From JAVBMB01 sp031552995 (GTDB lineage Bacteria; Bacillota; Clostridia; Oscillospirales; Butyricicoccaceae): a stretch of DNA of 51,286 nt. The stretch's first letter is position 1; every line of letters starts with the position of its first letter. Below, one piece after another: positions 1 through 7,876 of the stretch. The notes under the pieces were generated by a model. It was not told where the DNA came from and made no database searches. It was given only the letters and a program-made list of their open reading frames with translations. The translations under genes and the position numbers were made by a program. The stretch covers positions 1 to 51,286 of the forward strand of contig JAVBMB010000063.1 in NCBI GenBank assembly GCA_031552995.1. Reading direction: 5' to 3'.

Positions 1-2126
1 CAGGGCGACACCATAATCGACGGCCCGCTGTGCGGCAGCGCCTGCCAAACACTCTCGGTGATGAATGGCATAAACGGGTGCAGAAGCTGCAACGTGCCTG
101 TAAGCACATGCCCGAGAACGCGCTGCGCGCGCTCGGCCGCCGCTTTGTCGTCGCCTGTCAGCCTTGTCTTGCACAACTCTATATACCAGTCGCAAAAATC
201 ATCCCACATAAACGAGTACAGCTTCTCGGCAGCGATACCCAGCTCATACTTTTCAATATTGTCGCTTACCTCTTTGACAATTGTATTGTACTTGTGCAAT
301 ATCCATTTGTCTTCAAGGTCAAGCGCTTCCGGCAGTTCAAAATCGCCGACCGTAAGGTTCATAAGCAAAAATCGCGAAGCGTTCCATATTTTGTTGCAGA
401 AGTTGCGGCTGCTTTCGACACGCTCGGTATAAAACCTCGTGTCATTGCCCGGGCCGATGCCGGTAACAAGCGTAAAGCGCAGCGCGTCCGCGCCGTATTT
501 GTCAATCATCTCAAGCGGGTCGATACCGTTGCCAAGCGATTTACTCATCTTTCTGCCCTGGCTGTCGCGCACAAGCCCGTGTATAAAAACGTCGTTAAAC
601 GGCTTCTCCTCCATCTGCTCAAGGCCGGAGAATATCATCCTTGCCACCCAGAAGAATATGATGTCATACCCGGTCACCAACACATTCGTCGGGTAAAAGA
701 AGTCAAGCTCCGGCGTGTTTTCCGGCCAGCCGAGCGTAGAGAACGGCCACAGCGCCGAGCTGAACCATGTGTCCAGCACATCTTCATCCTGATATATATT
801 TGCGCTGCCGCACTTGTCGCATTTTGTCACATCGGTCTTGCTCACCGACATGTGCCCGCAGTCTCTGCAATAAAACGCCGGTATGCGGTGCCCCCACCAA
901 AGCTGGCGCGAGATACACCAGTCGTGCACATTCTCCATCCAATTGTTGAATGTCTTTGTAAAGCGTTCCGGCACAAAGCGGATATCGCCCGCCCTTACGC
1001 TTTCCAGAGATTTGCCGGCCAGAGGAGCCATATTGACAAACCACTGCTCGCTTGTAATCGGCTCGATGTTCTTCGAACAGCGGTAGCATGTGCCCACGTT
1101 GTGCGCGTGCGCTTCGGCCTTTTCAAGCAGCCCCTGCGCTTCAAGGTCGGCGACGACCGCCTTTCGCGCCTCCTCACGCGTCATGCCACAGTATTTTCCG
1201 CCGTATTCGTTTATTGTCGCGTCGCCGTTCATCGTCAGTATAAACTCAAGGTTGTGCCTCTTGCCCATCTCAAAGTCGTTCGGGTCGTGGCACGGCGTCA
1301 CCTTGACGCAGCCTGTGCCGAACTCCATATCGACATAGTCGTCGGCGAATATCGGTATCCGCCTGTTCATCAGCGGCAGTATTGCGTACTTTCCGATTAG
1401 TTGCCTGTATCTCTCATCCTCGGGATGCACCGCGACGCCGGTGTCGCCCATCATCGTCTCGGGGCGCGTCGTCGCAATCACCAAATAGTCGTCGCTGCCC
1501 TCAATCGGGTAGCGAACATGCCAAAGGTGCCCGGGCTGGTCGGTATACTCCACCTCGATATCGCTGAGCGCGGTCGCGCAGTTGGGGCACCAGTTTATTA
1601 TCCTGTTGCCCTTGTAGATAAGACCTTTGTTATAGAGGTCAACAAACACCTCGCGCACGGCATGGCTGAGCCCGTCATCCATCGTAAAACGTGTGCGGCG
1701 CCAGTCGCACGACGCGCCGAGCCGCTGAAGCTGGTTTATGATGCGGCTGCCGTACCGGTCTTTCCACTCCCATACCTTTTCAAGGAAAGCCTCGCGGCCG
1801 AGGTCATGCCGCGTCAGCCCCTCTTCGCGCAGCACCTCCTCAACCTTGATTTGTGTCGCAATACCGGCATGGTCGGTGCCGGGCATCCACAGAGCCTCAA
1901 AACCCTGCATACGCTTTGTGCGTATAAGGATATCCTGCAATGTGTTGTCAAACGCGTGCCCCATGTGAAGCTGCCCGGTTACATTCGGCGGCGGAATCAC
2001 TATGCAGTAAGGCGTCTTGTCGGGGTTGACCTCGGCGTCAAAAAAACCGCCGTCCAGCCAGAACTTATACCACCTATTTTCTGCTTCTTTAGGGTCGTAC
2101 GTTTTTTGAAGTTCATGTTCACTCAT
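1..2126 (-). CDS. valS: valyl-tRNA synthetase, 3' end beyond window
   Basis: Charges tRNA-Val with valine in the cytoplasm. 708 codons are visible, and the reading frame is still open at base 1, so the C-terminal part is missing. The class I HIGH motif appears as HMGH at residues 54-57 after a PPPNVTGQL run, and KMSKS lies at residues 526-530 (bases 537-551). Between them is the editing-domain stretch with TTRPETMMGDT and cysteine pairs of the zinc type (CxxC). The ATG at 2124-2126 follows a GGAG element. The gene stands alone behind its own promoter and a T-box leader, so it should be induced by uncharged tRNA-Val. The identity is firm; only the end is unseen. Confidence 0.97.
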   Translation of the reverse strand, partial: MSEHELQKTYDPKEAENRWYKFWLDGGFFDAEVNPDKTPYCIVIPPPNVTGQLHMGHAFDNTLQDILIRTKRMQGFEALWMPGTDHAGIATQIKVEEVLREEGLTRHDLGREAFLEKVWEWKDRYGSRIINQLQRLGASCDWRRTRFTMDDGLSHAVREVFVDLYNKGLIYKGNRIINWCPNCATALSDIEVEYTDQPGHLWHVRYPIEGSDDYLVIATTRPETMMGDTGVAVHPEDERYRQLIGKYAILPLMNRRIPIFADDYVDMEFGTGCVKVTPCHDPNDFEMGKRHNLEFILTMNGDATINEYGGKYCGMTREEARKAVVADLEAQGLLEKAEAHAHNVGTCYRCSKNIEPITSEQWFVNMAPLAGKSLESVRAGDIRFVPERFTKTFNNWMENVHDWCISRQLWWGHRIPAFYCRDCGHMSVSKTDVTKCDKCGSANIYQDEDVLDTWFSSALWPFSTLGWPENTPELDFFYPTNVLVTGYDIIFFWVARMIFSGLEQMEEKPFNDVFIHGLVRDSQGRKMSKSLGNGIDPLEMIDKYGADALRFTLVTGIGPGNDTRFYTERVESSRNFCNKIWNASRFLLMNLTVGDFELPEALDLEDKWILHKYNTIVKEVSDNIEKYELGIAAEKLYSFMWDDFCDWYIELCKTRLTGDDKAAAERAQRVLGHVLTGTLQLLHPFMPFITESVWQALPHSGPSIMVSP

Positions 2127-2190
2127 TTGTAATCACTCCGTATATCCAGATTATATTTGTCCTGTTGCCGCGGGGGGGCAAAGCAAATCA

Positions 2191-2465
2191 AAAAATCCCG
2201 CAGCCATACTTGGCTGCGGGACGAAAAATCGCGGTACCACCCACATTCGCAAAAGCGCACTCACGGCGCAGCAACGCCGTTATCCTTAACGCGGAACACG
2301 CCCATGCTTACTCATGGCGCAAGCGCCTTTCTGCACGGAAGCTCGGGGACGACATTCATTCTGCTCTTCACAGGCGCTTACACCATTCCGCGCCTTCTCT
2401 TCGCATCCAAGCAAAACTACTCCTGCCCGTCATCGCCTTTATTATATTCAATTGACTGTATAGAT
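2191..2465 (-). promoter_or_regulatory. T-box leader of valS
   Basis: The minus strand carries the canonical T-box core GGGTGGTACCGCG (2230-2242), followed directly by a terminator hairpin with arms around an AAGTAT loop and a run of T (2191-2220). Upstream, the RNA starts with a GAUGA/AGGAGUAGU-type Stem I. In this class, uncharged tRNA pairs with the T-box bulge and prevents the terminator. A valine GUC triplet at 2351-2353 is a candidate specifier, but I could not fold Stem I well enough to fix it. Confidence 0.93.
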
Positions 2466-2471
2466 ACTATT

Positions 2472-2500
2472 ATTATATTGCCTTGCGCGCGTTTTGTCAA
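2472..2500 (-). promoter_or_regulatory. valS promoter
   Basis: On the minus strand a consensus -35 TTGACA (2495-2500) and -10 TATAAT (2472-2477) are separated by 17 bases. Transcription should start near 2465, just before the T-box leader. The stretch 2501-2693 up to the divergent promoter is AT-rich and holds nothing else I recognise. Confidence 0.9.
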
Positions 2501-2693
2501 TCACATATTAGGCAGATATAGTTTATTCATCATTATCCATTAAGGCACTCAGCTTAAAATAGCCGTTTTATGTTCTCTTATCCACAATTATTGTATTTAT
2601 ATTCATTCATAACTCTTGACGGCCAGGTGTTTATAGCTATTTTTTACAGACAAGTGCATTAATAATCGGCAAAATATTATGAATATTTATCAG

Positions 2694-2721
2694 TTGATAT
2701 TTATAATTATTCTGATATACT
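2694..2721 (+). promoter_or_regulatory. promoter of amino acid ABC operon
   Basis: TTGATA (2694-2699) and TATACT (2716-2721) are 16 bases apart, and a TG lies one base before the -10 (extended -10). It sits about 60 bases before the start codon of the binding-protein gene. I see no riboswitch in the short leader. Confidence 0.75.
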
Positions 2722-2781
2722 GTTAATATCCTGTTCGGGCACCAACGATGTATATCTATTTAACATAACGGAGGAATAATC

Positions 2782-3612
2782 ATGAAAAAGCTCATCGCCC
2801 TTCTAATCGCAATCACAATGACAGCCTGTATGCTCTCCGCCTGCGGAGAAAAAGGGCCCGCAAACCGCCTAGAGCAGATAGTCAAGAACAAAAAAATCGT
2901 AATGGCCACGTCGCCCGACTTCGCTCCTATCGAGTTTATCGACTACACAAAGACCGGCGCCGAGCAATATGTCGGCTGCGAAATCGAGCTCGGCAAGTTC
3001 ATTGCCAGAGAGCTTGGCGTCGAGCTTGAAATCAAGGCTATGGACTTTGGCGCAATTCAGGCTGCGGTAACTACAGGCCAGGTAGATATGGCGCTGTCCG
3101 GCTTTGCGTGGAAAGAAGACCGAGCCGAAAATATGGGCCTTTCCGATTTCTATAACTTTGAATCGGAGGATAACGGCCAGGGCATAATCATCCCTAAAGA
3201 CCAGGCCGATGTCCTTAACACCGCCGATAGCTTTGCCGGCAAAACGATTGCCGTGCAGGCCAATTCTCTTCAGCTTGAGCTGTGCCAAAAGCAGCTGCCC
3301 GAGGGTGTCACACTGCAGCCGATAAGCAACCTCAGCGACGGCATTATGATGCTGCTGACAAATAAAGTCGACGCCCTTGCAAGCGCCAGCGGTACAGGCG
3401 ACATCCTTATCAAGGGCAAGGAGGATCAGCTTCAGTTCAGCGATTTCTTCTTCGAATACGAAAGCGAGGGCAATGTACTCGCCGTCAACAAGAACGAGCC
3501 GGAACTGCTGGCGAAGCTGAACGAAATCCTCGCCAAGGCAAAGGCAGAAAAGCTTCTGCCTCAGTGGTATACCGATGCGAAGGCTCTTGCCGACACACTT
3601 GGGATAGAATAA
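2782..3612 (+). CDS. amino acid ABC transporter substrate-binding lipoprotein
   Basis: A 276-residue solute-binding protein of family 3 (polar amino acids), lipid-anchored outside the membrane. The N-terminus is a type II signal with lipobox LSAC (Cys21). The mature part begins with the usual charged stretch, then MATSPDFAPIEF, a typical lobe-1 start, and later DMALSGF and a GKTIAVQ lobe switch. The ATG follows GGAGGAAT. It heads an operon with a permease and an ATPase of the same family. The ligand cannot be told from sequence; histidine, glutamine, arginine and cystine types all share this layout. Confidence 0.93.
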   Translation: MKKLIALLIAITMTACMLSACGEKGPANRLEQIVKNKKIVMATSPDFAPIEFIDYTKTGAEQYVGCEIELGKFIARELGVELEIKAMDFGAIQAAVTTGQVDMALSGFAWKEDRAENMGLSDFYNFESEDNGQGIIIPKDQADVLNTADSFAGKTIAVQANSLQLELCQKQLPEGVTLQPISNLSDGIMMLLTNKVDALASASGTGDILIKGKEDQLQFSDFFFEYESEGNVLAVNKNEPELLAKLNEILAKAKAEKLLPQWYTDAKALADTLGIE

Positions 3613-3643
3613 CCTCGCTCCACACCTCTCCAAGCCCCACCGC

Positions 3644-3666
3644 AGCCGGCGCTTAACGCGCCGGCT
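3644..3666 (+). terminator. intercistronic hairpin, no T-tract
   Basis: A perfect 9-bp inverted repeat (AGCCGGCGC and its complement) around TTAAC lies between the binding-protein gene and the permease gene. No T-run follows, so it is more likely an mRNA-stabilising or partly attenuating hairpin that keeps the binding protein more abundant than the membrane parts. Confidence 0.5.
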
Positions 3667-3694
3667 CTATCCTTGAAGACGGAGGTTCCCCCTC

Positions 3695-4369
3695 ATGGGT
3701 GATATCTTTATAAACATATTCAAAATAGCCACAAAATACGGTCATCTGTTTGCCAAAGGCGCGCTAGTCACGCTGGAAATATCGGCAATAGCCGTTCTGC
3801 TGGGCACGATTCTCGGCTCGCTTGTCGCCATAATGAAAATGGCAAAATCCAAGCCGGTCAGCGCCATTGCCACAGTGTATATCGAGGTGCTGCGCGGCAC
3901 GCCGATGCTTGTTCAACTGTACTTTTTCTATTTCATGCTGCCCATGATATTCCCCGCGCTAAACGGCAGCGCCATGCTGTGCATCTGCATTGCGGTCACC
4001 CTCAACAGCGCGGCATATATGGCAGAGGTCATCCGCTCGGGCATACAGGCTGTCGACAAGGGTCAAACCGAGGCCTCGCGCAGCTTGGGATTAAGCGGCC
4101 GCCAGACAATGATGAAAATCGTGCTTCCACAGGCCATAAAGAACATTCTGCCAGCGATGTGCAACGAGTTCGTCACGATAATAAAGGAGACCGCAATCGT
4201 CTCGACATTCTTCGGCGGCGACATAATGACGGCGTTCAAAACGGTTCAGGGCATCACATATCTCGCCATCGAGCCTCTGATGATTGCGGCATTCACGTAT
4301 TTTATACTTACATTTGTGCTTTCAAAAATTATCGCTGTGTTCGAAAGGAGGCTGAAGGCAAGTGATTAA
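3695..4369 (+). CDS. amino acid ABC transporter permease
   Basis: A 224-residue inner-membrane permease of the HisM/GlnP type. It has hydrophobic segments at about residues 20-45, 55-110 and 180-215, and the EAA loop that contacts the ATPase (EASRSLGLS...LPQA, about residues 130-150). The motif RGTPMLVQLYF before it is characteristic of polar amino acid permeases. The ATG follows GGAGG with an 8-base gap. It overlaps the ATPase gene by 8 bases. A single permease gene suggests a homodimeric channel. Confidence 0.93.
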   Translation: MGDIFINIFKIATKYGHLFAKGALVTLEISAIAVLLGTILGSLVAIMKMAKSKPVSAIATVYIEVLRGTPMLVQLYFFYFMLPMIFPALNGSAMLCICIAVTLNSAAYMAEVIRSGIQAVDKGQTEASRSLGLSGRQTMMKIVLPQAIKNILPAMCNEFVTIIKETAIVSTFFGGDIMTAFKTVQGITYLAIEPLMIAAFTYFILTFVLSKIIAVFERRLKASD

Positions 4370-5087
4370 GACTGTAGACCTGCACAAGAGCTTCGGCGAA
4401 CTGCATGTGCTTAAGGGTATAAATGAACACATTTCAAAGGGTGAGGTCGTGTCAATCATCGGCCCGTCCGGCGGGGGAAAAAGCACATTTCTTCGCTCGC
4501 TCAACCTGCTTGAGATCCCCGAAAAAGGCCAAATATTCTTTGAAGGCGTCGAGATAACCGCCAAAAATGTTAACATCGACGTACATCGGCAAAAAATGGG
4601 CATGGTTTTCCAGCACTTCAATGTGTTCCCTCACCTGTCTGTCAAGGAAAACATAACCCTGGCGCCGGTGCTTACAAACAAGCTGACGCAGGCCGAAGCC
4701 GATGAACGCGCCGCCGCGCTGCTTAACCGCGTAGGGCTTTACGAAAAACTGAACGAATACCCCAAACGCCTTTCCGGCGGCCAAAAACAGCGGCTCGCCA
4801 TTGTACGCGCACTCGCTATGGAGCCTGATGTGATGCTGTTTGATGAGCCTACAAGCGCGCTAGACCCCGAGATGGTCGGCGAGGTGCTGGGTGTTATCAA
4901 GTCACTTGTCAAAGAGGGTATGACCTGCATTATCGTCACGCACGAGATGGGCTTCGCGCGAGAGGTATCGACGCGCGTGCTGTTCATGGATGACGGCCAA
5001 ATCGTCGAGCAGGGCAAGCCGGACGCGCTGCTTAGCAGCCCTCAGAACCCCAGAACGCAGGACTTCTTGAGCAAAGTGCTGTACTAA
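4362..5087 (+). CDS. amino acid ABC transporter ATP-binding protein
   Basis: A 241-residue ATPase that powers the polar amino acid importer. It shows Walker A GPSGGGKST, a Q-loop (MVFQHFNVFPH), signature LSGGQKQR, Walker B LFDEPTSALDP and the switch His in VTHEMGFA. The start is GTG at 4362, preceded by AAAGGAGG, and the start lies inside the permease gene, which implies translational coupling. Length and motifs match GlnQ/HisP. The operon ends here; the next gene is convergent. Confidence 0.95.
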   Translation: MIKTVDLHKSFGELHVLKGINEHISKGEVVSIIGPSGGGKSTFLRSLNLLEIPEKGQIFFEGVEITAKNVNIDVHRQKMGMVFQHFNVFPHLSVKENITLAPVLTNKLTQAEADERAAALLNRVGLYEKLNEYPKRLSGGQKQRLAIVRALAMEPDVMLFDEPTSALDPEMVGEVLGVIKSLVKEGMTCIIVTHEMGFAREVSTRVLFMDDGQIVEQGKPDALLSSPQNPRTQDFLSKVLY

Positions 5088-5135
5088 ACCGATAAACAGC
5101 CCCGTCTTTATCGCAGTCACGCAAAAACGCGTGCA

Positions 5136-5540
5136 TCATGCGCAGCCTGTCGGTTTGTTTTTTAACGACAGCAAATGTTCCATAGCTTTTTTGTGGTGGT
5201 CGAGGTCCCCGACGAACTCTTCATACGGTTCGCATGGGAAATCACCGCATTCGCCGCAATGGCTAAGCTGCCTTTCGGTGCAGCAAATGCGAAAATCACG
5301 GCTGTGGTGGCAGCCGCATTTAAAAAAGCAATCGTCCGTCGTGTTCCAGCAGCCTTTGCACAACGGGTTTTTCTTCATCACCGCATCGGCGCCTTCATCC
5401 TTTCCAATCCATCCCTGGCTTCGATACCATCCGACCAACTCTTCCGCAGCTTTTATGTCATGCTCCACCGTGGCTTTGTAAGAGGCGCATTCACCGCAGT
5501 TCATCCCGCAAGCCGCCATTCTCAGCTTATCCATAACCAT
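5136..5540 (-). CDS. DUF3795 cysteine-rich protein
   Basis: A 134-residue protein of the DUF3795 type, function unknown. It begins MAACGMNCGECASY, continues with a CKGC pair, CFFKCGCH, and a C-terminal ICCTER...HCGECGDFPC block. The cysteine layout suggests metal or cluster binding. The start at 5540 is chosen over an upstream in-frame ATG because GAGGAGG sits 7 bases before it; another ATG lies two codons later. It is convergent with the amino acid ABC operon and has no functional partner next to it. Confidence 0.8.
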   Translation of the reverse strand: MVMDKLRMAACGMNCGECASYKATVEHDIKAAEELVGWYRSQGWIGKDEGADAVMKKNPLCKGCWNTTDDCFFKCGCHHSRDFRICCTERQLSHCGECGDFPCEPYEEFVGDLDHHKKAMEHLLSLKNKPTGCA

Positions 5541-5673
5541 ATCCCCCTCCTCACACAGAACAAATGACATCTGCACCCGTACAATCGTAATTATACACCC
5601 GAAGCAGTTGCAGATTCAACTCGAAATGGAAAAGGTCAGCACTGATACGGAAACGGGCATTCTCATCCCAAAT

Positions 5674-5701
5674 CATGACCACCCCCTGAAGGGGTGGCAT
5701 G
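5674..5701. repeat. inverted repeat, possible IS200/IS605-type hairpin remnant
   Basis: CATG, then CCACCCC, a short CTGAA loop, GGGGTGG and CATG form a near-perfect imperfectly spaced palindrome. Short CACCCC/GGGGTG hairpins flanked by CATG resemble ends of IS200/IS605-like elements and REP sequences. No transposase is nearby, so this is only a suggestion. Confidence 0.3.
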
Positions 5702-5724
5702 AAAATCCCTGAAGCGACATAGTC

Positions 5725-5757
5725 AAAAATCGGCCGGATTCCTCCGCGCCGATTTTT
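5725..5757 (-). terminator. bidirectional rho-independent terminator
   Basis: AAAAATCGGC and GCCGATTTTT form the outer stem, and a T-run follows on both strands. On the minus strand it ends the transcript of the small helical protein gene; on the plus strand no gene needs it. Confidence 0.7.
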
Positions 5758-5985
5758 ATTTTTTATCTCTTCGCTCTGTTTGCAGATGTGACGCATCCGC
5801 CGCCGCCTCACGCGCGGCTCACAGGTCAACCTCAACATAACCGGTCATGCTTCTCCGGCTCACGCGGCCTTCTTGTCTCATATGTAGGCCTGCGCGCCGG
5901 CGTATTGCGCGACCTTGCCGCCGGCAAAGCACTCCGCTTAGCGCGTCCGGCAGACCGCGGCTTCCTCCCGGCAGCTCTGCCGGGC

Positions 5986-6198
5986 CTACAGCGCCTTTAG
6001 CTGACTGAGCACGCTGTCAATCTTTCCGGCCGGCGCCATACCTTTAACCATGCCAAGAACCTGGTTCAAGCTCATCCCCTGCGCCAAATTAAACGCCGGG
6101 CTGCCGATGACGCCGGGGAACTCGCGCGCAAAAATCGCGCGCGCCTCGCTGTTTTTCATCAGCTCACTCACCGAAATATTACCGCCTCTAAGATTCAT
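5986..6198 (-). CDS. small helical protein of unknown function
   Basis: A predicted 70-residue protein. The ATG at 6198 is preferred over the GTG at 6207 because AGAGG lies 8 bases before it. The sequence reads as two or three short helices: a SVSELMKNSEARAIFAREFPG segment, then NLAQGMSLNQVLGM and a C-terminal KIDSVLSQLKAL. I recall similar short helical segments (MTxxELLxNPxAxxVLEKYFP...GMSLxQ) at the C-terminus of some clostridial glycoside hydrolases, but here it stands alone. No function is assigned. Confidence 0.6.
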   Translation of the reverse strand: MNLRGGNISVSELMKNSEARAIFAREFPGVIGSPAFNLAQGMSLNQVLGMVKGMAPAGKIDSVLSQLKAL

Positions 6199-6282
6199 TT
6201 TACTCACCTCTCACTGTGTCGCGTTACGGGGCGCAGTCCCCCGCTAAGTATATTCTATGCTCACACAAGTGCGTCAGTGATG

Positions 6283-6313
6283 CAAAAAAGCCGCACGGTC
6301 AGTCCCATGCGGC
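6283..6313 (-). terminator. terminator of uvrC-rsmD-coaD unit
   Basis: On the minus strand GCCGCA and TGCGGC pair across a 12-base interior that can add two further G-C pairs, followed by TTTTTT. It lies 20 bases after the last gene of the unit. Confidence 0.8.
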
Positions 6314-6332
6314 TTCCATTTTTCACCTTTTA

Positions 6333-6809
6333 TCAAACGCCCGGCTGATCCTTGACGGCCGACTTAAACTGCACGCGCGCGTCGCGCAATTCGCCAAGCG
6401 TGTGGCTGACGGCATCCTCGGTGCGCTTCATCGCGTCGTCGCAGTACGCGTTGGCAACCGTCATGATTTCCTTTGCGCGATGCTCGGCCGAGGCAATGAT
6501 ATCGCCGGCTTTTTTACGCGCCTCCACCGTGATGTCATGATCATTAACCCTTTGCCTGGCGTATTCCTCCGCCTGTTGCTTTATTACGTCATGCTCTTTC
6601 TTTGCCGAGGTTATAACCTCGTTTCGTTTTTCCACAATTTCCCTCGCCATTTTCAGGTCAGAGGGGAGATTTGCCCTGACCTCATCGAGGATATCAAGCA
6701 CCTTCGCGCGCTCTATGACGCACTTGTCATTGCCAAGCGGCATCGACCACGCGTCCTCAATCATTTCATACAAGCTGTTCAGCAGCTCGTCTATGGGTGT
6801 ACCCGCCAT
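6333..6809 (-). CDS. coiled-coil protein downstream of coaD (ATPase-like annotation)
   Basis: A 158-residue, charged, almost wholly helical protein. Residues 30-145 carry long heptad-like stretches with Ala, Glu and Lys, resembling V-type ATPase subunit H, ATP synthase b or DivIVA-like coiled coils. Such a gene often follows coaD in clostridia and is commonly called ATPase without proof; no Walker motif is present. The ATG follows AAAGGAG. It lies 15 bases after coaD and ends the unit before a terminator. Its role is unknown. Confidence 0.75.
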   Translation of the reverse strand: MAGTPIDELLNSLYEMIEDAWSMPLGNDKCVIERAKVLDILDEVRANLPSDLKMAREIVEKRNEVITSAKKEHDVIKQQAEEYARQRVNDHDITVEARKKAGDIIASAEHRAKEIMTVANAYCDDAMKRTEDAVSHTLGELRDARVQFKSAVKDQPGV

Positions 6810-6824
6810 AACATGTCTCCTTTA

Positions 6825-7319
6825 TTAAACGTCCCGCAGGCTGCTGTGCAGTCTGTCGGCCAGCATTTTCTCACAAAGCGGCGTCACAAGCCCGCCGATA
6901 TCTCTCCCCGCGCGGCACAAAGCCTTAATTTCACTCGAGCTTACATTTTCAAGCCCTCGTCTGGCGTAGAGCAGAACAGTCTCCGCCTCCGGCAAGTGTG
7001 CGAGGTTAAACTCCGCAATCCCCTTTTCGTACTCGACATCTTTCGCGTCGCGCACACCTTTTACAATGGCGCGTACCCCCCGCATTGCGGCGTAATCGTA
7101 AAACATGCCGCCAAAGAACTCGCATGTCACATTTTTCATCCCGCCAAACGCGTCTTGCAAAAGCGCCGTCCTCTCATCCGGAGAGAACAAATATGTCTTG
7201 TCGGCGTTGAACATCGCCACGACATATACGTGCTCAAACAGCGCGGCGGCTCGGCAAACTATGTCTATATGCCCAATCGTCACCGGGTCATAGCTGCCCG
7301 GCACCGCCGCAATGCTCAT
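6825..7319 (-). CDS. coaD: phosphopantetheine adenylyltransferase
   Basis: Transfers AMP from ATP to 4'-phosphopantetheine to give dephospho-CoA in coenzyme A synthesis. The 164-residue length is usual. The nucleotidyltransferase motif appears near the start as PGSYDPVTIGHIDI (TxGH), and the C-terminal VSSSEIK corresponds to the ISSS ATP-binding motif. KGVRDAKDVEYE matches the RGLR region. AGGAGG precedes the ATG. It follows rsmD by 11 bases, the widespread rsmD-coaD pairing. Confidence 0.96.
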   Translation of the reverse strand: MSIAAVPGSYDPVTIGHIDIVCRAAALFEHVYVVAMFNADKTYLFSPDERTALLQDAFGGMKNVTCEFFGGMFYDYAAMRGVRAIVKGVRDAKDVEYEKGIAEFNLAHLPEAETVLLYARRGLENVSSSEIKALCRAGRDIGGLVTPLCEKMLADRLHSSLRDV

Positions 7320-7330
7320 CGCTCGGCCTC

Positions 7331-7876
7331 CTAATCCCGCGTAACCGTTGTCACCGCCGTTATGCCGTAGCGATACCGCCTGACAACACGGTACGGCTCC
7401 GCGATATCCGCCAGTTTATAATCTCGCGCGCTCTCACAGATTATTATACCACCTTGCGTCAATATGTCAAACCGCACAATGTCAAGCAGCGCCTCATTCA
7501 GCAGCGCGCCGCCATACGGCGGGTCGAGGAATATCAGCCCGAACGCCCCTTTCCTCTGCCCTTTCAAAAATGTCAGGGCATCGGCGGCATGAAGCTTCAC
7601 CCGCTCGCCGCAGCCGCACGCCGCGATATTTTTCATCGCAGCGTCGCGCGCCGCCCTGTCGCTGTCCACCAGCGCGCAGCAACGCGCCCCGCGTGATACC
7701 GCTTCCAGCCCAAGCTGGCCGCTGCCGCAGAACAGGTCAAGCACGTCACGCCCCTCGATATCGAACTGAATTATGTCAAAAACCGATTCCTTCACCCTGT
7801 CGGCCGTCGGCCTCGTATGCAGTCCGGGCGCCGTCACCAGCCTGCGCCCCTTCATCTCGCCGGATACAATTCTCAC
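7331..7876 (-). CDS. rsmD: 16S rRNA (guanine966-N2)-methyltransferase
   Basis: Methylates G966 of 16S rRNA during 30S assembly. The 181-residue protein starts MRIVSGEMKGRRL with the typical RPTADRVKESVFD block, then the SAM site DLFCGSGQLGLEAVSRGA and the catalytic FLDPPYGG (D/NPPY). Its GTG start overlaps the uvrC stop by 4 bases (GTGA), indicating translational coupling. Confidence 0.94.
   Translation of the reverse strand: MRIVSGEMKGRRLVTAPGLHTRPTADRVKESVFDIIQFDIEGRDVLDLFCGSGQLGLEAVSRGARCCALVDSDRAARDAAMKNIAACGCGERVKLHAADALTFLKGQRKGAFGLIFLDPPYGGALLNEALLDIVRFDILTQGGIIICESARDYKLADIAEPYRVVRRYRYGITAVTTVTRD

Larger units (their letters stand above)
5541..5985. other. gene-free stretch with hairpins
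   Basis: No open frame here has a convincing ribosome site or codon pattern. The stretch contains an inverted repeat at 5674-5701, a terminator at 5725-5757, and a short GC-rich palindrome just after the stop of the small minus-strand gene (about 5967-5985). Confidence 0.6.

Noticed and set aside
30..1400. 456-codon plus-strand ORF
   Set aside because: It lies antisense to the strongly conserved valS frame and has no ribosome site or homology; it is a shadow created by GC-rich codons.
6216..7334. 372-codon plus-strand ORF
   Set aside because: Antisense to coaD and its neighbour, whose motifs are complete.
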